NCBI RefSeq assembly: GCF_946480185.1
Contig: NZ_CAMLIG010000016.1
Span: 1-64,000 of the forward strand
Source of the DNA: an uncultured Pedobacter sp.
GTDB taxonomy: Bacteria; Bacteroidota; Bacteroidia; Sphingobacteriales; Sphingobacteriaceae
DNA: 64,000 nt
Reading direction: 5' to 3'
Below the pieces are notes generated by a model. That model saw nothing but the letters and a program-made list of their open reading frames with translations. It was not told the origin of the DNA and searched no databases. The translations under genes were made by a program, and so were the position numbers. Positions 1 through 7,669 of the stretch are shown here, in pieces (position 1 is the first letter of the stretch; every line of letters begins with the position of its first letter).

Positions 1-1486
1 AGGTGGTCAGTTTAAACCGAAATCGGGTGGTCAGTTTCTCCGAAATCTCCACATTACTAACCAAACTTTCAATATCCAATAGTTGCTCCTCTAATAATTG
101 TATTAAAACTTCTGTTTCTTCATTATCAGTTGATTCGGAAAATTGATTTAACGTCAACTCTACCTGACCAAGGTATCTATTTATGGAATTTTGATTTTGT
201 CTCAGTTTGTTAAATTCTCCATCTTCTCTTTTAAGTGCATTAATTTGATCCCGTATACTATTGATTTCAGTTTCTTTAAGACCGAGTTCTTTCTCTAGCC
301 TCCTTCTTTCACCAAGATAAATTTTTGCTGAGTCAGCAACTTTTTCTGATATTTTCTCAAATTCTGACAAAAGATTACTAAGTGTATCAAAATAATCTTT
401 AGTAAAATCAGTAGTAGAGCCACATAACGGACAAGCTTTATTATTATTTATTCTATCATTAAACCAACCTAAAGTTGAGAGTCTATTTTTTTTAACTATA
501 TTATTATTACCAATTTCTACATTCCCAGATTGTATACTTTTTACAATTGATAATCGCCTTCCCAAATCTTGAAGATTATCGGATAAATCAATTTCCCTTC
601 TAGATAATTCATATAGCTTTTCTGTGGCTTTCTCAGTAGCTTGTTCGGGAATACGAACATTTTCGATTTCTATATTTAATGTCGTTTTTAACACCCCTAA
701 AACATATTCTTGATCAATATCATCAAGATTTTGTTCGTCCTTTATTAAGCCGAATTCTTTTCCAATTCTATAATAGTTTACTAACTCCTTATTAATTCTT
801 TCAACTCTGTAATTTCTTAGTTCTTTTTCTTTTACAAGAATATTCAACCTACGTTTAACATCCTTTAATTCTTCCTTCAATTCAAGAGTTCGATTGTTAA
901 TTGCTCCTATCAGATAAGGAAATAATATTTTCAGTTTCTCTCTATGGCTTGATGAATCAGCTTTGTAAAACATAGTTGATTGATTCGCAACTAAATATTG
1001 AGGTTGAAGGTTTAAAGAAATAGCATTTCTGTAGCTTGGCTTTTGGGTATCGAAAGACTGAACGTAGTCATTACTTGAAAATCCAATATCCGAAAATCCA
1101 ATCAAAGAATTTAAATATTGTTTAATTTGATTTATACTAAATTGATATTCACTTATCTTATCAGGGATTGAAATTGCATCATCTTCTATTTTAAAAAAGT
1201 TATTTGAAACGGAATGACTTCCAGCTTCTTCTCTTGCTAATAATATTTCTCTTGAATTTAAGGAAATCAATATCCCGAAAGCTTTGACTTTATCTCTAAT
1301 TATTCCTGAGGCAATACTACACCTACTACTGCCGAGACAGTAATCAACAATATTTATTATCGACGATTTACCCGTACCATTTCCTCCTGTTATTACATTT
1401 ACTTTTCCCAAATCAAATTTTATAATTCTAGGCAACAGGGATTCGTTTTTAGGCCAAAGAATTATTTGTTTTATTTTAAAATCCAT
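1..1486 (-). CDS. ABC-3C system SMC/Rad50-like ABC ATPase (partial, runs off the left edge)
   Basis: Translation of the complementary strand from the ATG at 1486 stays open for 495 codons to the window edge. It starts MDFKIKQIILWP and has a Walker A motif GGNGTGKS at residues 34-41. Long charged, probably coiled-coil stretches follow, with a zinc-hook-like CPLC at about residue 352. This Rad50-like layout is that of the ATPases in ABC-three-component conflict systems (DUF3732-like). The gene starts 1 nt after the stop of the middle-component gene, so it is the third gene of a tight operon. The C-terminal lobe, with signature and Walker B, is not in the window. The last ~16 codons read through what looks like an IS end, so the gene may be truncated. 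Family assignment comes from architecture and context. Confidence 0.75.
   Translation of the reverse strand, partial: MDFKIKQIILWPKNESLLPRIIKFDLGKVNVITGGNGTGKSSIINIVDYCLGSSRCSIASGIIRDKVKAFGILISLNSREILLAREEAGSHSVSNNFFKIEDDAISIPDKISEYQFSINQIKQYLNSLIGFSDIGFSSNDYVQSFDTQKPSYRNAISLNLQPQYLVANQSTMFYKADSSSHREKLKILFPYLIGAINNRTLELKEELKDVKRRLNILVKEKELRNYRVERINKELVNYYRIGKEFGLIKDEQNLDDIDQEYVLGVLKTTLNIEIENVRIPEQATEKATEKLYELSRREIDLSDNLQDLGRRLSIVKSIQSGNVEIGNNNIVKKNRLSTLGWFNDRINNNKACPLCGSTTDFTKDYFDTLSNLLSEFEKISEKVADSAKIYLGERRRLEKELGLKETEINSIRDQINALKREDGEFNKLRQNQNSINRYLGQVELTLNQFSESTDNEETEVLIQLLEEQLLDIESLVSNVEISEKLTTRFRFKLTT
2..47. repeat. Two tandem direct repeats resembling an IS21-family terminus
   Basis: Two near-identical units with a 24-bp period begin ggtggtcagttt and end ccgaaatc (2-24 and 26-47). 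Multiple short terminal direct repeats of this kind are typical of IS21-family ends, and the motif resembles ends of IS21-like elements in Bacteroidota. The body of the element would lie to the left, outside the window. The inner boundary probably falls near 47-55, inside the ABC ATPase gene. The IS identity rests on recall of the motif, not on a transposase. Confidence 0.5.
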
Positions 1487-1487
1487 C

Positions 1488-1976
1488 TTAAAATTTAATA
1501 TTTAAGTATAACAGAAACTCGACGTCAGACATTTTTGAAAACCATCCTGCTAATTTTCTGGAGGTACGAATTAAATTTCCGATTTCTGATGATGTAGCAG
1601 TATATTTTTTTCTTGGAGCTTGATTTGAACTGATAGTATTCTCTGCAAGATTAATATCTAGTAATTCAGCTTTGCTACAAATTAATAGGGAGAACATTGT
1701 TTTATCAAACATCTCTTCAACTTTTAAAGTCAGAAGCTCAAAAAGTACCTTATTTTCATCTACAAGATTATAAAATCCTTTAATGTTTGTAGACCTTCCT
1801 CTTGCTGAATCAACCAAATCTTTAGTGAATAAAATGGGTAGAATGGGTAGAATTTTTTCTAATGAAGGAGATAAATTTCCGGTTTTTTTGCTTTCATAAG
1901 CTGAAACAAACTCATTTAACAATAAAGCTCCCAAAGAGCAATTTTGATAAATGTCAAAGACATTTTGGACTTTCAT
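1488..1976 (-). CDS. ABC-3C system middle component
   Basis: A 162-residue protein with no signal peptide or membrane segment. It opens with MKVQNVFDIYQNCSLGALLL, and its C-terminal half contains a basic helix ending in an RTSRKLAGWFSK segment. Size, position and the pattern 'small protein, aromatic N-terminus, helical, RxxxxxGxW near the end' fit the middle components of ABC-3C systems, which are thought to link the ABC ATPase to the effector. It sits between the effector (3-nt gap) and the ATPase (1-nt gap), so the three are probably translationally coupled. The biochemical role of middle components is not established. A match to the DUF6521-type family is my guess. Confidence 0.65.
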   Translation of the reverse strand: MKVQNVFDIYQNCSLGALLLNEFVSAYESKKTGNLSPSLEKILPILPILFTKDLVDSARGRSTNIKGFYNLVDENKVLFELLTLKVEEMFDKTMFSLLICSKAELLDINLAENTISSNQAPRKKYTATSSEIGNLIRTSRKLAGWFSKMSDVEFLLYLNIKF

Positions 1977-1979
1977 GTT

Positions 1980-3182
1980 TTACTTTTCGACTTTTAATTC
2001 ATTTTTCCACTCTGGATGCCAACCTATTTTCAAATTATCAGCAAGAATTTGAAATCCTCCAAGTGTCGTATAGCTTTGCAAAACAGGGTAGCCAGCTAAA
2101 CTAAATCCGTTGCTTTTTCTTGAAGCATTATAAATTAGATTTCCAATATCAATACTTGAATGAGAGGAGTATTTATTAGCTAATATTTGTTGCTTAGAAT
2201 CAATTTTCCATGATCTAAGTAATTCTTTTTCAAATTCCGAAATGTCCGTGTTACAAGGGATGCTTCCGTTTTCAGCCCATCTATCTCTTTCCATTGATGC
2301 CCTTAAGAAGTCATCAATTGCCTCAATTTTTTCATCATCATCACATTCAATTAACTCAAGCTGTCTAATGAAATTCTTATCCCATTGTTCGTTTCTTTGA
2401 TGATCAAAGATAGGTAGAGCAGAAACGGCTTGCTCAATAAAAGGTCTTTCAATCGACTCCTTAACAAAATGGTCTTTAATATCAATAAGTTCTGATGATT
2501 TAATAATTCCCTCTTTCCTCAATAACCAAGCTTCAATTGTTTTATTTATAACCCATCCTAAAATTCTATTGTAAATAGAGTTAAAAGGGACTTGCGAACC
2601 TATTCTAAGATTATCTCTTATACTTTCCTTAAATTTTTGACGATCATTCTGAAAATTATCTACTGAGAGAACTATTTTTGAAAGTAATTCCAAAACATCC
2701 TCTGCTGTATATTCAGACTGTATTTTAAGGAATATTTCTTTCCCTTTACCCTTCAATTTATTACCAACAAAAAAAAGGTCATCATAAAAGCTTTTTAAAG
2801 TTGTTTTATCTGATCTATAATTATGGTAGGTATTTGACTGATGCAATTTGTAAATAATACAAGTATTTGAAACTCTTTTATTTGTTGAAAGAACAAATCT
2901 TGCGTTAATTTTGGGGTTTTTCTTCAATATGGATAACCAAATTGATAGTGTCTTCCACAAATTTAAACTTGAATTAGAAAAAGGGTTTGAGTTGCTTAAT
3001 ACGCTTTTATCTTGCTCAAATATTTTCTCTAAGTTATTTCCTTCAAGTAGCTTTGCAACCACATCGTCATCTGTTTCAACGGCTACATACTCAATATCGG
3101 GATGCGATAGCCAATAAATTGATCTTTCAAATTGATATAAATAGCCAAGTGCTTGACTTGCAGCCGAACTACCTAAAGCCAT
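1980..3182 (-). CDS. ABC-3C effector with PD-(D/E)xK-like nuclease N-terminus
   Basis: 400 residues, first gene of the leftward operon. The N-terminus (LGYLYQFERSIYWL, then VETDDDVV, then IFEQDKS) reads like the DUF4297/Cap4 type of PD-(D/E)xK nuclease: a YQ helix, an acidic E-x-D-D-V strand and a Q/E-x-K strand. ARFVLSTN about 50 residues on fits the same fold. The C-terminus has GWHPEWKNEL, close to the GWHPxW motif seen at the end of ABC-3C C-terminal domains. The expected role is a DNA-cleaving effector held in check by, or activated through, the ABC ATPase and middle component. Catalytic residues are proposed from motif spacing only. Confidence 0.65.
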   Translation of the reverse strand: MALGSSAASQALGYLYQFERSIYWLSHPDIEYVAVETDDDVVAKLLEGNNLEKIFEQDKSVLSNSNPFSNSSLNLWKTLSIWLSILKKNPKINARFVLSTNKRVSNTCIIYKLHQSNTYHNYRSDKTTLKSFYDDLFFVGNKLKGKGKEIFLKIQSEYTAEDVLELLSKIVLSVDNFQNDRQKFKESIRDNLRIGSQVPFNSIYNRILGWVINKTIEAWLLRKEGIIKSSELIDIKDHFVKESIERPFIEQAVSALPIFDHQRNEQWDKNFIRQLELIECDDDEKIEAIDDFLRASMERDRWAENGSIPCNTDISEFEKELLRSWKIDSKQQILANKYSSHSSIDIGNLIYNASRKSNGFSLAGYPVLQSYTTLGGFQILADNLKIGWHPEWKNELKVEK

Positions 3183-3307
3183 AGTTGCTAATTTGTAAAT
3201 TACTTAAACTGATATGCATAGTTTCATAAGAAATCATAGAAGTAATTTTTGATGAATTTCCAATAAAAATAGTAAAATTTTAAGACAACAAAATATTACC
3301 TTTAAAG

Positions 3308-4771
3308 ATGGCAAAACAAGAACCTGTATCACTCGACGAGACTAATCGGAAAAAAATATTTGGAACGTTCGATGGCGAGAGTGAAGATATCATCAGACTT
3401 AAAGAATATTATTTTAAAAATGACATCTATGAATCTCTTATATCCGATCAATCACTAAAAATTTTAGTAGGGAATAAGGGAGTCGGGAAATCAGCAATGT
3501 TCAAAGTCGCATATGCAGAGGCAAGAGAAAAGGATATTATGGCAATAAATTTAGAGCCTGATGATGTAGCCGAAATTTGGGAAAAACAAGATGAAATTGA
3601 TATTATTAAGGTAAGAAAGTGGAAACATGCGCTAACTGAAAATATTGCTAAAAAGGTGCTACAGCAACTGGAACTATTTGACCCAAATATTTCTAACACA
3701 ATTGTTAGTTTAGGGCATAAGATTTTTACTATTTTATCAAATTCACTATCCGCCCTAAAACAATCAACTGATCTAACACCATCTCAAAAAATTAGTATAG
3801 ACAATTTTTTAACTTCAAAAAAGATAATCGTTTATTTGGACGATATCGATAGAAATTGGCAAAACAGTAAAGAAAGTATAAAAATCATTGTGACTTTAAT
3901 AGCCGCAATGCGAAGTCTAACAAATGATAATCCAGGTTTGACGTTCAAGTTGGCTTTAAGGTTAGATGTTTATCGGGCAGTACGTACTTCTGACGAATCT
4001 GCTGACAAATGGGAAGGCTCCATTATCCATCTCAGTTATAAGGTGCATGATATATTTGTATTCTTAATTATAAGAATATTGACTTTTTATGGGCATAGTA
4101 TTGATTATAAAAAGATATCTGAAACTCCACAAGTAATTTTAGCAAGGCATCTAATGCCAATATTTGAGGATACTTTTCGAGGCAAAGGGAAGTGGAAAGA
4201 TGTTGAAATGAAGACAGTTCTTACATCATTAATCAGGAACAGACCAAGAGACCTCGTAAAGCTTTGCGCAGAATCTGCTAAGGAAGCCTTTAAAAATGGG
4301 GAGGTGACCATTAAAACTGAACATATTTTGGCAATACTACCCAAATATTCTGAAAGTATTATTGACGACACCATAGGTGAATATGGTTCAGAGCTTCCGC
4401 AAATTGAAAAATTATTATATGGGATGAAGCCTACTAAGAAAGAAAAAACAGCCGAGGATGCTTTTAAGTATACAACTAAACAATTACATGATAAACTTTT
4501 TAATATCATGCAGAATACAAATTTCAAGTTTGCTTCAGTTTCGGCGATGACACCACGTGTACTAAAGGACTTTTTGTATAAAATCAATTTCATAACTGCA
4601 AGAAAAAAAGACGACAATGGCAAAATAAATAGGTTTAACTATGAAGAAAACCAAAAACTATCCCTTCCCTACATGGAGGAAAATTTTGAATGGGAAGTAC
4701 ATTTAGCGTATCGTTGGGTTTTACAATCTGATTCTATTGATGAAATTTTTAAAAAACTAGAATTGAAGTAA
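3308..4771 (+). CDS. P-loop ATPase, Sll1717-like (STAND/KAP-type), putative defence
   Basis: 487 residues. Walker A GNKGVGKS lies at 55-62 and a Walker B strand IIVYLDDIDR at about 172-181. The segment after Walker B (RLDVYRAVRTSDESADKW) and the later RNRPRDLVKLC helix are features of the 'P-loop ATPase, Sll1717 family'. The C-terminal ~140 residues form a mostly helical region ending in an aromatic EWEVHLAYRWVL segment, possibly a winged helix. It is transcribed divergently from the ABC-3C operon across a 125-bp gap and is followed after 11 nt by a membrane-anchored protein. Such ATPases are common in defence islands. The function here is unknown and no nuclease motif is visible. Confidence 0.65.
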   Translation: MAKQEPVSLDETNRKKIFGTFDGESEDIIRLKEYYFKNDIYESLISDQSLKILVGNKGVGKSAMFKVAYAEAREKDIMAINLEPDDVAEIWEKQDEIDIIKVRKWKHALTENIAKKVLQQLELFDPNISNTIVSLGHKIFTILSNSLSALKQSTDLTPSQKISIDNFLTSKKIIVYLDDIDRNWQNSKESIKIIVTLIAAMRSLTNDNPGLTFKLALRLDVYRAVRTSDESADKWEGSIIHLSYKVHDIFVFLIIRILTFYGHSIDYKKISETPQVILARHLMPIFEDTFRGKGKWKDVEMKTVLTSLIRNRPRDLVKLCAESAKEAFKNGEVTIKTEHILAILPKYSESIIDDTIGEYGSELPQIEKLLYGMKPTKKEKTAEDAFKYTTKQLHDKLFNIMQNTNFKFASVSAMTPRVLKDFLYKINFITARKKDDNGKINRFNYEENQKLSLPYMEENFEWEVHLAYRWVLQSDSIDEIFKKLELK

Positions 4772-4782
4772 CAAACTCTGAT

Positions 4783-5409
4783 ATGAAAATTCCTTTTATT
4801 ATATTATTTACAATATTTTCCTTTACTCTATGTTCTTGCCATGCAACAATGCTAGAGAATAAAGCTATTGCATTGAATGCTAGCTCATCCCGAATTGATA
4901 CTTTAGTTCTTGTAAATGCTGGACAATCAAACATCATTAAAAAAGAATTAAATCTATTTATGCCTTGGGTTTCGGCACTTATAATAGCTGCACTTACTGT
5001 TGCTGCAAATATTTATATAAGTTATAATGCTAGAAGGACAAGTTTAGAAGTAAATCTTAGAGATTTTAATAAGACTGTTTTATCAGGGAATAGACAACTT
5101 TGGAATTCAGAATTCAGAATACTTATGAGTGAAATTATTTCGCAATTATCATATTTTATAATGAAACAAGGAGTGGAAGAACATGAATATAAAAAATTTA
5201 CATTATTACTTACGCAAGCCGAATTAATTCTTAGTAATGAAGGACATACTTTTTTAATTGAAAAAATTTCGAAACTTAATGAAAGTTGTTCAGAAATTAT
5301 GAAAAACAATCCGCCAAAAGACGAACTAGAGACTTTGATGGTAGAAATAAAAAAGCTAACTATTACTATACTCAAAGACCAATGGAATCTCATAAAGAAA
5401 GGAGAATAG
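4783..5409 (+). CDS. Membrane-anchored protein of unknown function, partner of the upstream ATPase
   Basis: 208 residues that I do not recognise. The first 19 residues form a signal sequence with a plausible lipobox (FTLCSC, Cys17 or Cys19). A second hydrophobic segment lies at about 58-82 (WVSALIIAALTVAANIYISY), followed by basic NARR. The remaining ~120 residues are helical and charged, and by the positive-inside rule should face the cytoplasm. A periplasmic loop of ~35 residues would lie between the two segments. Start is 11 nt after the ATPase stop, so the two are probably co-transcribed. A TM protein with a helical cytoplasmic tail behind a P-loop ATPase suggests a membrane-acting effector or sensor. 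This is inference only. Confidence 0.6.
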   Translation: MKIPFIILFTIFSFTLCSCHATMLENKAIALNASSSRIDTLVLVNAGQSNIIKKELNLFMPWVSALIIAALTVAANIYISYNARRTSLEVNLRDFNKTVLSGNRQLWNSEFRILMSEIISQLSYFIMKQGVEEHEYKKFTLLLTQAELILSNEGHTFLIEKISKLNESCSEIMKNNPPKDELETLMVEIKKLTITILKDQWNLIKKGE

Positions 5410-5429
5410 AGCATTTCAATTAAAAAATC

Positions 5430-5599
5430 AATCTCATGAATAATAATCTTTGACAGATTGTAAATCTGTTTCTAAACAATATATTTATCTAGAGTTATAG
5501 CGGAATAAAAAAGGGGAAACTATAACTGAAGCAAAACCTCTGGTATGAACGATACCGAATGATGCCTATAAACAAAAAAGTCGGTAATCAGCGGTATCG
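5430..5599. repeat. Structured ~170-bp repeat, copy A
   Basis: Aligns with copy B at 6611-6785 over its whole length, with perhaps 75-80% identity by eye. Shared blocks include aataatctttga / ataacaatctttga, the motif agcggaataaaaaa / agcagaataaaaaa, and the strongly conserved atgaacgataccgaatgat. It ends in an inverted pair cgataccg (5550-5557) and cggtatcg (5592-5599), which could close a stem around a 34-nt loop. It could be a MITE-like element, a mobile-element end or a non-coding RNA. No frame is open across both copies. Confidence 0.6.
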
Positions 5600-5704
5600 T
5601 GTGTTCTGATGACGACGAGAGAGTTCAAAATAAATTTGAACATTATCTTAAGCTCTATTAGAACATCCGGTCTGAACGATTCAAGCGTTTTTTCTGACGT
5701 TGGG

Positions 5705-5982
5705 GTTTTGATAGGTTAGTTTTCCATATTTCGGAAATACCATGTATTCGCTTTCCGCAATAATTTCTTTTGCCAATTTATGCAAAGCTGGTTCTAAACC
5801 CCCTTGCGCAATCTGTTTTATTATGGTGACTGAAATACCAATCTTTTTTCTTTCCCTGATTTGCAGTCAAAGACTCTCTAAAGTCAAAGCAATTACAACC
5901 ACACCAAGCCCATTGCCTGCATCTCTAATAGGTAAAGCTTTTTGAGTACTGGAATTAAGTCCGATTGTGATTTTTGCTGACA
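5705..5982 (-). pseudogene. Possible decayed gene remnant, unknown family
   Basis: On the complementary strand an ATG at 5982 opens 37 codons (MSAKITIGLNSSTQK and on, ending LTLESL). A shifted frame then continues with a protein-like stretch KIGISVTIIKQIAQGG and KLAKEIIAESEYMVFPKYG to a stop near 5690. Both parts have sensible amino-acid composition and adjoin, which suggests one former gene broken by a frameshift near 5878. No family is recognised, no ribosome binding site is clear, and chance cannot be excluded. Confidence 0.25.
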
Positions 5983-6374
5983 TTTAACAACTCTAAGCAT
6001 AAATGACGTCGTCTCACTAATTAGCATGAATTTCCCAACTTTGCTTAAAAATCAATAAGATTATCAGGCTAACTCACAATCGTTGCACTCTCAAGCTATT
6101 TATTGGCTTAAATTGAAAGTTCGGTTCATCTCGTCTCTGAACTTTGAAGTTCTGAAAATTTCTCGAAATCTGGATGGATGTGATATTTTGATCGAAAAAT
6201 TTTAATCCTCAAAGCTCAAAGCTCAAGCTTTCAGACCATCAGTGCTTGATTTTGTATTAAAACTGTTCTCCTTCATTGGAAAAGAAGTTATTTCATGAAT
6301 CTTCATGACTTCTTTTGAAGTTCTTACATTCAAATATTCATTTATTCTACATAAATGGTAGTAGTATAATAACA

Positions 6375-6394
6375 CTTGCCCCTTCGGGGACAAG
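6375..6394. other. UUCG-tetraloop hairpin in non-coding DNA
   Basis: The sequence cttgcccc-ttcg-ggg-acaag folds into a seven-pair stem with one mismatch, closed by a C(UUCG)G tetraloop, an exceptionally stable RNA loop. There is no T-tract after it, so it is not a simple intrinsic terminator. It lies in the gene-poor region between the two ~170-bp repeats. Confidence 0.35.
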
Positions 6395-6610
6395 CGTAAG
6401 TAACTTTGGGAATTTAAAGTGAGTATAAAACTCAATTTCTTCAATGCTCAAAGAGCAAAAATTCAGAATTAAAGTCTTTTTGACTGTTCGTTTGTTCGGA
6501 AAGTTTCTTTGGGCTTGATGAAGTTGATTGACTTGTTGTTCGGAGTGCAGTTGATTAATAGTAAAATTGTTTCATATAATCGTGAATAGGACATTTCGTT
6601 TAATGAAACT

Positions 6611-6785
6611 AATCCCATAAATAACAATCTTTGAAAGATTATAACTGTATTACTATACAATATCTCTGTCGACAATTTATAGCAGAATAAAAAAGGGGGA
6701 AGTTATAGGGGAAGCAAACCTTCTTGTATGAACGATACCGAATGATACCTATAAACGAAAAAAAAGTTGGTATTCAGCGGTATCG
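6611..6785. repeat. Structured ~170-bp repeat, copy B
   Basis: Second copy of the element at 5430-5599, same orientation, about 1.2 kb downstream. Small indels separate the copies, while atgaacgataccgaatgat and the closing cagcggtatcg are kept exactly. Conservation of both arms of the terminal inverted pair in two otherwise diverging copies suggests that the stem matters. Confidence 0.6.
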
Positions 6786-7669
6786 CCTTAAACCAACTTT
6801 TTATTTTAACTGTAGCCCGTAGGGGAATAGTCATTCTTTTATAAGCATCATATTTTCAATATCTTACGAGTTGACACTATTGTGACGCACCTTATTACGC
6901 ACCGCGTACTTTTCAACTGTTTTACTCTTTGCAAATACTGATTGCAAAGTAGTAAATTTTTTATTTAAATAAGTAGTCCATTTGAAATTTTCAAGGCAAT
7001 TTTTCCTTACCTGACTTAGGTGGCTATATCCGGAGGAATTGTACTTTTATCAAAAATATATATCTATTAACTGCAATCAATGATTCGGTTTTCTCATTCA
7101 CCGCTTAACTCACCACCGTATCAATTTCGTATAGCCGTTATTCGCTTTTAATAGAAGTAAGCTTTTTAATAGAAAATTCAAAGAACTATTCGTTGCGGAT
7201 AGTATTAATATCTGACTACTTGATGTTGAAATAGTGGGAATTTAAATTAATCTTTTTCCGAGATGATTATTAGATTTCAGAAGATAAGGTGGTTTCTTTA
7301 AATCAGCTTTTTTTGTTTGAATCAAGATGCGTCTAACCAATTACACATTTTTTTTTTAGTCATGATGAAAGTCTTATGTAAGGAAATATGTGTTTAAAAC
7401 TAAGGAAGTAAGAAGTTTTAGATAATAGCTTTTTTACGGAGGTAGATTTATTGGTAAGTCGTTCTTTTTTCCGACGGCGGGATAAATTTAAAAAAGGAAG
7501 TCACTATTTGTTTAACTTAGGAAGTGCCGAAAGCAGCATCTTTAGCAAGATCTGGAAAGCATTAACTTTCAGCATTTTGAAATACTAAAAACGTTATTGA
7601 CAAATTCTTAATTCAATAAATAGCGACTTAATTGACTATTGATAAAATCTCCGGATCTTTTGGAAAGAG

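Larger units (their letters stand above)
5410..7669. other. Gene-poor 2.26-kb segment between defence island and carbohydrate cluster
   Basis: No frame here looks like an intact gene: the open frames are under 75 codons with no recognisable motif or ribosome binding site. The stretch holds two copies of a ~170-bp imperfect repeat (5430-5599, 6611-6785), a 7-bp inverted repeat gttcaaa/tttgaac (5623-5641), a UUCG hairpin (6375-6394) and a possible decayed gene on the minus strand (5705-5982). I see nothing interpretable from about 6800 to 7669. The whole looks like a graveyard of old mobile or intergenic elements. Confidence 0.5.

Noticed and set aside
4105..4623. 172-codon open frame on the minus strand inside the ATPase gene
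   Set aside because: Shadow of the clear P-loop ATPase on the plus strand; composition and lack of motifs are not protein-like.
5742..5945. 67-codon plus-strand frame in the gene-poor region
   Set aside because: The protein-like signal is on the opposite strand; this frame is its complement and has no recognisable features.
6223..6675. Two short minus-strand frames of 73 and 68 codons
   Set aside because: No ribosome binding site, no motif; the second runs into the ~170-bp repeat. Likely chance frames in A+T-rich DNA.
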